This document shows, one piece after another, positions 57,967 through 63,323 of a DNA stretch of 63,323 nt (position 1 is its first letter; each line of letters opens with the position of its first letter). A program made the translations under genes and the position numbers. This DNA is from an uncultured Duncaniella sp. (GTDB lineage: Bacteria; Bacteroidota; Bacteroidia; Bacteroidales; Muribaculaceae). The notes under the pieces were generated by a model. The model did not search any database. It saw nothing but the letters and a program-made list of their open reading frames with translations, and was not told the origin of the DNA. The stretch lies in the NCBI GenBank assembly GCA_910587165.1, contig CAJUKP010000012.1:1-63323 (forward strand). The letters run 5' to 3'.

Positions 57967-59070
57967 ATGAAAAAAATCACATCACTGTTAGCAGCCTCCC
58001 TGATGCTGTTCTCATGCTCCGGTACGAAGGAATCGGCAGACGACTCAACGGCAGCCACTGCTGACAGCGTGGCCCCCTCAGCACGTCTCGCCGCCCGGCT
58101 CGATTCAGCCGTGGCACAGGGCAGATATTTCTTCGGCCACCACGACGATACCGCATACGGCAACGGATGGAAATATGTCAAGGGCAACTCTGATGTCAAG
58201 GCTGTCACCGGACAGTATCCCGGTCTGATGAGCTGGGATTTAGGCTTGATCGAAGTTGACTCAACAAAGAATCTCGACGGCGTTCCATTTGAATTCATAG
58301 CCTCCGAGGCTGCTGACCATGATGCCCGCGGAGGAGTCAATGCCATCTCATGGCACGTGCTCAATCCCATCACCGGAGGCAGCTCGTGGGATGTCTCCGC
58401 CGCCCCCCTGCCCCTGATGGCTGACAATCCGGCCGTGCGCGACACTCTCGTGGCATGGATCGACCGTGCGGCCGACTTCATCGGATCGCTGAAGGATAAA
58501 GAAGGCAATCCGCTTCCCGTCATATTCAGGCCGTGGCATGAAAATTCCGGCTCATGGTTCTGGTGGGGAAGTGACCACAGCAGCCCCGAGGAATACATAG
58601 CGCTCTGGAAGCTTACCCGCGAGCGTTTCGACGCCAAAGGTGTCGACAATGTGCTGTGGGCCTACTCTCCTGACAAGGATCTCACCCGCGAGCAATATTT
58701 CGCCACATATCCCGGCGATGAATACGTGGACATCCTCGGAACCGATATCTATGCCTTCGACGGTGCCGACGGTGAGGAGCAGTTCCGGTCACGGATAAGC
58801 AACCAGCTCCCCTACGTATGTGACGAGGCCCGCAAACGTGGCAAGATCGCGGCTTTCACCGAGACCGGCCTTGAGGGCCTCGAGGTGACCGACTGGTACA
58901 CCCGAGTGCTCGAACCCGCAATCAAGGATCTGCCGATAGCCTACGTCTGTGTATGGCGCAACGGTACCCACGACCGTCCGCAGCATTTCTATGTGCCCTA
59001 CCCCGGCCATAAGGGTGCCGATGACTTCAAGAAATTCCATGACAATTCAAACGCTATATTTGTAGAATAA
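57967..59070 (+). CDS. Second GH26 beta-mannanase lipoprotein
   Basis: 367 residues, lipobox Cys17 (LFSC). A compact GH26: ARLDSAVAQGRYFFGHHDD start, AISWHVLNP near 126, acid/base E192 in RPWHE and nucleophile E299 in FTETGLEG; NSGSWFWWG platform. No inserted module, unlike the larger GH26. This short form often works on oligosaccharides in the periplasm or releases mannobiose. Encoded between two cytoplasmic phosphorylases, 9 nt before GH130. Confidence 0.92.
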   Translation: MKKITSLLAASLMLFSCSGTKESADDSTAATADSVAPSARLAARLDSAVAQGRYFFGHHDDTAYGNGWKYVKGNSDVKAVTGQYPGLMSWDLGLIEVDSTKNLDGVPFEFIASEAADHDARGGVNAISWHVLNPITGGSSWDVSAAPLPLMADNPAVRDTLVAWIDRAADFIGSLKDKEGNPLPVIFRPWHENSGSWFWWGSDHSSPEEYIALWKLTRERFDAKGVDNVLWAYSPDKDLTREQYFATYPGDEYVDILGTDIYAFDGADGEEQFRSRISNQLPYVCDEARKRGKIAAFTETGLEGLEVTDWYTRVLEPAIKDLPIAYVCVWRNGTHDRPQHFYVPYPGHKGADDFKKFHDNSNAIFVE

Positions 59071-59079
59071 CACACGATA

Positions 59080-60243
59080 ATGACAACATTCGAATACCGC
59101 AAGAACCTCATCCTCGCCCGTTACGAGGAATTAGTTTCCCGCCCCAACATAATGCTTGAGGGAAACGGAATCTTCAACCGATATGCCCATCCTGTCATCA
59201 CGGCCGACATGGTTCCTCCGACATGGAAATATGACTTCAATCCCGAGACCAACCCTTGGTTCATGGAACGCATAGGTTGCAACGCCACCCTCAACTCCGG
59301 CGCAATCAAGTGGCATGACAAGTATCTCCTGGTTGTACGTGTCGAGGGTATGGACCGCAAATCGTTCTTCGCCATCGCCGAGAGCCCCAACGGAATTGAC
59401 AATTTCCGTTTCCGCGAGCGCCCCATCACGATGCCCGATACAGACAATCCCGGCACCAACATCTATGATATGCGTCTCACCGCCCATGAGGATGGATATA
59501 TCTACGGTCTCTTCTGTGTGGAGCGTCACGACGAATCCTGCCCCGGCGATCTATCGGCAGCCACCGCCGCCTGCGGCATAGCCCGCACCAGGGATCTCGA
59601 AACCTGGGAGCGTCTCCCCGACCTGATCAGCAAGTCACAGCAGCGCAATGTGGTGCTCCATCCCGAGTTTGTCAACGGCAAGTATGCCCTCTACACACGT
59701 CCACAGGACGGATTCATCGACACCGGCAGCGGTGGTGGAATCGGTTGGGCGCTCATCGACGACATCACACGCGCCGAGGTGAAGGAGGAAATCATCATCG
59801 ACCCCCGGTACTACCACACCATCAAGGAGGTGAAGAACGGTGAAGGCCCCCATCCCATCAAGACCTCACGCGGATGGCTCCATCTTGCCCATGGTGTGCG
59901 CGCCTGCGCTTCCGGCCTGAGGTATGTGCTGTATATGTACATGACCTCGCTCGAGGAGCCTTGGAAAAAGATAGCCTCACCTGGGGGGTATCTGATGGCC
60001 CCGGTGGGTGAGGAATATATGGGCGACGTGATGAACGTGCTGTTCGCCAACGGCTGGATAGCCGATCCGGACGGAAAGGTGTATATCTACTACGCATCAT
60101 CTGACACCCGTATGCACGTGGCCACATCGACCATCGACCGTCTCGTCGACTATTGCCTCAACACCCCCGAGGACGGCCTGACCACTTCGGCTTCAGTGCG
60201 CACCATCAACACTCTCATCGACAACAACAAGAAATTCATCTAA
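59080..60243 (+). CDS. GH130 4-O-beta-D-mannosyl-D-glucose phosphorylase
   Basis: 387 residues, cytoplasmic. Subfamily 1 signatures: NSGAIKWHDKYLLVVRVEG, DRKSFFAIAESPNGIDNF and the proton-donor Asp130 in NIYDMRLT, aligning with D131 of the Bacteroides fragilis enzyme. It phosphorolyses mannosyl-glucose to Man-1-P and glucose, right after the epimerase step encoded two genes downstream. No GH130_2 or beta-mannosidase is present here, so this is the main exit for mannobiose. Confidence 0.93.
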   Translation: MTTFEYRKNLILARYEELVSRPNIMLEGNGIFNRYAHPVITADMVPPTWKYDFNPETNPWFMERIGCNATLNSGAIKWHDKYLLVVRVEGMDRKSFFAIAESPNGIDNFRFRERPITMPDTDNPGTNIYDMRLTAHEDGYIYGLFCVERHDESCPGDLSAATAACGIARTRDLETWERLPDLISKSQQRNVVLHPEFVNGKYALYTRPQDGFIDTGSGGGIGWALIDDITRAEVKEEIIIDPRYYHTIKEVKNGEGPHPIKTSRGWLHLAHGVRACASGLRYVLYMYMTSLEEPWKKIASPGGYLMAPVGEEYMGDVMNVLFANGWIADPDGKVYIYYASSDTRMHVATSTIDRLVDYCLNTPEDGLTTSASVRTINTLIDNNKKFI

Positions 60244-60251
60244 TACCCCTG

Positions 60252-60287
60252 TGCGGGGCGCGCCGCGGCGCGCCTCCGCATTTTTTT
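60252..60287 (+). terminator. Intrinsic terminator/attenuator between GH130 and the symporter gene
   Basis: GC-only stem: 60252-60264 pairs with 60267-60280 with one bulged T at 60275, followed directly by seven T (60281-60287). By sequence this is a strong rho-independent terminator, yet the following gene starts only 10 nt later on the same strand without its own visible promoter, so it likely reduces expression of the symporter and epimerase. Confidence 0.8.
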
Positions 60288-60296
60288 ATAATCACC

Positions 60297-61751
60297 ATGT
60301 CAGCACCGCTAAGTCTAAAAGCAGGTTATGGTTTCGGCGATATGGCTTCCTCAATGTTCTGGAAAGTCTTCAGCTATTACCTGCCGTTTTTCTATGCCAA
60401 TGTATTCGGCATCTCCCTGGTCGACACCGGCATCCTACTTCTCGTGACCCGTATCTGGGACGCTGTCTCCGATCCGATGATGGGAGTCGTGGCCGACCGC
60501 ACCAAGACCCGCTGGGGAAAATACCGTCCGTATCTTCTATGGGTGGCAGCACCATTCTCGATATGCGGCATACTCCTCTTCACCACTCCCGAGTGGGGAT
60601 ATGCCGCCAAACTGGTATGGGCCTACGTGACCTACATACTCATGATGACTGTCTATACCGGCATCAATGTGCCCTACGGAGCCATGCTCGGTGTGATCAC
60701 CGACAATTCAGCCGAAAAGACGGTCTTCTCGTCCTACCGTATGTTCTTCGCATACGCTGGATCCTTCATAGCCCTCTTCGCATGGGATCCCCTCTGCTCA
60801 ATGTTCAAGGACAGCTTCGGCTTCTCGCTCCAGAGCTCGTGGCAATTCGCCATGATAGTGATAGCCGTATGCTGCTTCGTGCTCTTCCTCCTGTGCTTCA
60901 GTCTCACACGCGAGAAACTCACCACCGTAAGCACCGCCTCGCTCGGCAGCGACATCAAAGCTCTCGTCACCAACAAACCTTGGTGGCTTCTCAACGGAGC
61001 GTCACTGTGCTTCAACCTTTTCAACACAGTGCGCGGTGCCACAGTGGCCTTCTTCTTCGCCGACATCATAGGTGGTGAGCAGCACATAATCATCTTCACC
61101 CTCTCCATCCTCTTCTATTCCGGTCTCTTCCTGGGTGTAGGCGAGGTGGCCAATATGGTGGGTGTGGCCCTCGCGGTGCCCATCACCAACCGCTTCGGCA
61201 AGAAACCGACTTTCATACTCGTCGACGCGCTACTCATCATCTTCTCGGTGCTCTTCTTCACACTCTCCCCCGCCTCCAACGCCGGCCTCCTTCTCATGCT
61301 TCTGCTTCAGGTGGTCATCTCCGTGCTGACAGGCGTGATGGCGCCACTCGTATGGTCAATGTATGCCGACGTGTCCGACTATTCCGAACTCAAGACATCG
61401 ACAGCCTCAACAGGTCTGATATTCTCGTCAGCCTCTATGGCCCAGAAATTCGGAGGTGCCATAGGCGGTGCGGCTGTCATGTGGCTGCTGAGCGGATGCG
61501 GCTACGTGGAACGCAACGATTCAAACGCCGGGCTTGACATAGTCCAGCCCGACAGTGCCATAAGCTGTCTGTGGATGCTCATGACATTCATCCCTGCCGG
61601 TGTGGCTCTGCTCTCTCTTGTCATAGTGTGGTTCTATCCGCTCGACACCAAGGAGATGAACCGTATAGTCAACGAACTCCATCTGCGCCGCGAGGCTGTG
61701 ACCGACGGTTCGGTCAAGGCAGCCGAAACCCACATTGTTGAACCTGACTGA
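60297..61751 (+). CDS. GPH-family (MFS) sugar:cation symporter
   Basis: 484 residues with 12 membrane helices. The start SLKAGYGFGDMASSMFWKVFSYYL, the DAVSDPMMGVVADRTKTRWGKYRPYLLW loop and YADVSDYSELKT are hallmarks of the glycoside-pentoside-hexuronide family and of the symporters found in beta-mannan loci. It would bring mannobiose/cellobiose from periplasm to cytoplasm. The ATG at 60297 sits just after the attenuator; the open frame upstream overlaps GH130 and is rejected. Confidence 0.93.
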   Translation: MSAPLSLKAGYGFGDMASSMFWKVFSYYLPFFYANVFGISLVDTGILLLVTRIWDAVSDPMMGVVADRTKTRWGKYRPYLLWVAAPFSICGILLFTTPEWGYAAKLVWAYVTYILMMTVYTGINVPYGAMLGVITDNSAEKTVFSSYRMFFAYAGSFIALFAWDPLCSMFKDSFGFSLQSSWQFAMIVIAVCCFVLFLLCFSLTREKLTTVSTASLGSDIKALVTNKPWWLLNGASLCFNLFNTVRGATVAFFFADIIGGEQHIIIFTLSILFYSGLFLGVGEVANMVGVALAVPITNRFGKKPTFILVDALLIIFSVLFFTLSPASNAGLLLMLLLQVVISVLTGVMAPLVWSMYADVSDYSELKTSTASTGLIFSSASMAQKFGGAIGGAAVMWLLSGCGYVERNDSNAGLDIVQPDSAISCLWMLMTFIPAGVALLSLVIVWFYPLDTKEMNRIVNELHLRREAVTDGSVKAAETHIVEPD

Positions 61752-61762
61752 TTTGAAAAAAT

Positions 61763-62983
61763 ATGGAAACTGAACAGTTTTCTAAAGAACTCCTCGAGAA
61801 TCTCACCTGCAACATTCTCCCCTATTGGCGCAATGAGATGACCGATCCCCGCGGCGGGTTCTACGGCCGCCGCGACGGCAATGACAATCTCGTGGCCGAC
61901 GCTCCGAAAGGTGCCATACTTAACGCCCGCATACTCTGGACATTCTCGAGCGCATACCGCGCCCTTGGCAATCCCGACTATCTCGAGAGCGCCACACGTG
62001 CCCGCGATTACATATATGACCATTTCTTCGACCGCGAGCATGGCGGCACATTCTGGAGCGTGAATGCCGATGGCACACCCGATGACACAAAGAAACAATT
62101 CTATGCCATCGGATTCATGATCTACGGTCTGGCGGAATATTTCCGTGCGACCGGCGACGAAGAGGCACTGGAGAATGCGATAGCACTCTTCCGCTGCATC
62201 GAGTCGCACTCGCGCGACCGTGAGAAAGGGGGCTACATTGAGGCTGCCACCCGCGACTGGCAGCCCATCGCCGATATGCGTCTCAGCGACAAAGATGCCA
62301 ATGCCTCAAAGACCATGAACACCCATCTGCACATAATCGAGGGGTACACCAATCTTCTCCGTGCGCTCAAGGAGAGGGTGCCGGACCATGAGGCTATCCC
62401 CGAAGTGGATGAGGCTACACGCTATCTGCTCCGTATCTTCCTGGACCGGATTGAGAATCCGCATACCCATCATCTTACATTGTTTTTCAATGATGATTGG
62501 GAGAAACTCGACGACACCGAAAGCTATGGCCATGACATCGAGGCTTCATGGCTTTTGCTCGAGACCGCCCAGGTGATAGGCGACGATGCCCTGACCGCCG
62601 AGACTCTCCGTCACACATATCATATAGCCGAAGCAGGCCTGCAGGGACGATGCTGGGACGGGTCAATGGTGTATGAACGACACGCTTCCGGACACTATGA
62701 CAATGACAAGCACTGGTGGGTGCAGGCCGAAAACGTGATCGGCCAGCTCTATCTGGCCTGTTTCCACGGCAAACCGGAAGCTCTTGAAGCCGCACGACAG
62801 TCATGGAGATATATCGTCGGCAATCTTGTCGATCCCGCCGGCGAATGGTACTGGTCGCGCAAATCGCCCTCCGGTGACATAAACCGCACGGATGACAAGG
62901 CCGGATTCTGGAAATGTCCCTACCACAACTCCAGAATGTGCCTCGAATCCATCCACATACTCGGGCTCATCAACGAGCGTTAG
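61763..62983 (+). CDS. AGE-family cellobiose/mannobiose 2-epimerase
   Basis: 406 residues forming an (alpha/alpha)6 barrel of the N-acylglucosamine 2-epimerase superfamily. Catalytic histidines are in NTHLHIIEGY, ESYGHDIEASWLLLE and KCPYHNSRMC, with WWVQAEN as the Trp clamp. In mannan loci this enzyme turns mannobiose into mannosyl-glucose for GH130, and can interconvert cellobiose and glucosyl-mannose, linking both phosphorylases. Last gene of the PUL; 11 nt after the symporter and followed by a terminator. Confidence 0.93.
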   Translation: METEQFSKELLENLTCNILPYWRNEMTDPRGGFYGRRDGNDNLVADAPKGAILNARILWTFSSAYRALGNPDYLESATRARDYIYDHFFDREHGGTFWSVNADGTPDDTKKQFYAIGFMIYGLAEYFRATGDEEALENAIALFRCIESHSRDREKGGYIEAATRDWQPIADMRLSDKDANASKTMNTHLHIIEGYTNLLRALKERVPDHEAIPEVDEATRYLLRIFLDRIENPHTHHLTLFFNDDWEKLDDTESYGHDIEASWLLLETAQVIGDDALTAETLRHTYHIAEAGLQGRCWDGSMVYERHASGHYDNDKHWWVQAENVIGQLYLACFHGKPEALEAARQSWRYIVGNLVDPAGEWYWSRKSPSGDINRTDDKAGFWKCPYHNSRMCLESIHILGLINER

Positions 62984-63001
62984 AAACAACGGTATATACA
63001 G

Positions 63002-63049
63002 AAACAACAACGGATGAACTCCTGCTGCGGGGTTCATCCGTTGTTGTTT
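63002..63049 (+). terminator. Terminator of the mannan PUL
   Basis: An 18-bp perfect stem (63002-63019 and 63032-63049) with a 12-nt loop; the right arm ends in GTTGTTGTTT. The following 63050-63238 is AT-rich with no gene. Confidence 0.85.
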
Positions 63050-63238
63050 GTAACGTCAGGTCTGTGTGTCAGATGCATGAATCAAAAATCTCTATTACCA
63101 AAAATCAATACCAATCAAAGTTTTTTTCCTAAAACAATCTTTTTTACCATTCGGAAGGTGTGCCTCACGGAAACCTTTTTCTTCTATAAACCAATCATCT
63201 GCAAAATTACGGGGGAGGGAGGAGGATGAGTGTATCTT

Positions 63239-63323
63239 TTATCTGTAGTCCGCGAACTGGGTCTGCAGTTTCTTGCGGGCGAAGAAGATGCGGCTCTTGA
63301 CGGTGCCGAGGGGAAGGTTCATC
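63239..63323 (-). CDS. ECF-type RNA polymerase sigma factor, C-terminal fragment
   Basis: Only the last 27 codons are in the window. The reading MNLPLGTVKSRIFFARKKLQ is sigma region 4.2, the helix that binds the -35/-33 element, ending QFADYR and stop. The gene continues past the right edge. It is convergent with the PUL, so a direct role in PUL control is not implied. Confidence 0.85.
   Translation of the reverse strand, partial: MNLPLGTVKSRIFFARKKLQTQFADYR

Noticed and set aside
60153..60296. 48-codon N-terminal extension of the symporter
   Set aside because: It overlaps GH130 in another frame and runs through the terminator stem; the family N-terminus begins at the ATG at 60297.

Overview
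The window is a 63.3 kb stretch of a Bacteroidales chromosome. Evidence: SusC/SusD pairs with surface glycan-binding lipoproteins, DUF4296, NigD-like, C10 peptidase and BspA-like proteins, a LolD-type ATPase, and repeated use of the Bacteroidetes promoter pattern TTTG - 19 to 20 nt - TAnnTTTG. The fairly GC-rich housekeeping genes and gene content would suit a gut family such as Muribaculaceae, but that family assignment is inference. No tRNA, rRNA, CRISPR array, transposase or integrase was seen.

Layout. 1-12.7 kb is mostly housekeeping: rpsI (partial) and rplM leftward; a YitT-family membrane protein, a short SSB-like protein and der rightward; glgB leftward; a urea-transporter-family protein, ileS, a DksA/TraR protein, lspA and a DUF4296 lipoprotein rightward. 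13.0-15.0 kb is an AT-rich two-gene island: a beta-class DNA methyltransferase overlapping a NotI-family restriction endonuclease. 15.0-18.0 kb is a leftward operon (TraB/GumN protein, ABC ATPase, permease, GntR regulator). 18.1-22.4 kb holds maf, an ATP-grasp-like protein, a secreted bleomycin-hydrolase-like peptidase, a PorT-like barrel and an ion channel. 22.5-25.1 kb is a second AT-rich pair: a C10 cysteine peptidase lipoprotein translationally coupled to a serpin lipoprotein. 25.2-29.4 kb has rpsU with an unusual leader, a glycosidase-like lipoprotein coupled to a phosphoesterase, and an M16 peptidase. 29.4-33.1 kb has a BspA-like protein, a small lipoprotein and a membrane-spanning TPR/HTH regulator whose promoter is flanked by a perfect 12-bp inverted repeat. 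33.2-39.9 kb carries a four-subunit 2-oxoacid:ferredoxin oxidoreductase, a LolD-like ATPase with a NigD-like lipoprotein, pfkA and a pyruvoyl-dependent decarboxylase.

40.1-63.0 kb is one rightward polysaccharide utilization locus (PUL): an AraC regulator coupled to GH5_2, an SGNH esterase and GH5_7; then SusC, SusD, two surface glycan-binding proteins, GH26, GH94, a second GH26, GH130, an MFS symporter and an AGE-family epimerase. The enzyme set fits acetylated, unbranched beta-1,4-glucomannan. Surface endo-mannanases and an endo-glucanase cut the chain, an esterase removes acetyl groups, SusCD imports oligosaccharides, the symporter brings disaccharides into the cytoplasm, the epimerase turns mannobiose into mannosyl-glucose, and two phosphorylases (GH130 and GH94) release Man-1-P and Glc-1-P. 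No alpha-galactosidase is present. The largest GH26 has a binding-like module inserted in its catalytic domain that resembles two modules in the neighbouring surface protein. The right edge is the C-terminus of a leftward ECF sigma factor.
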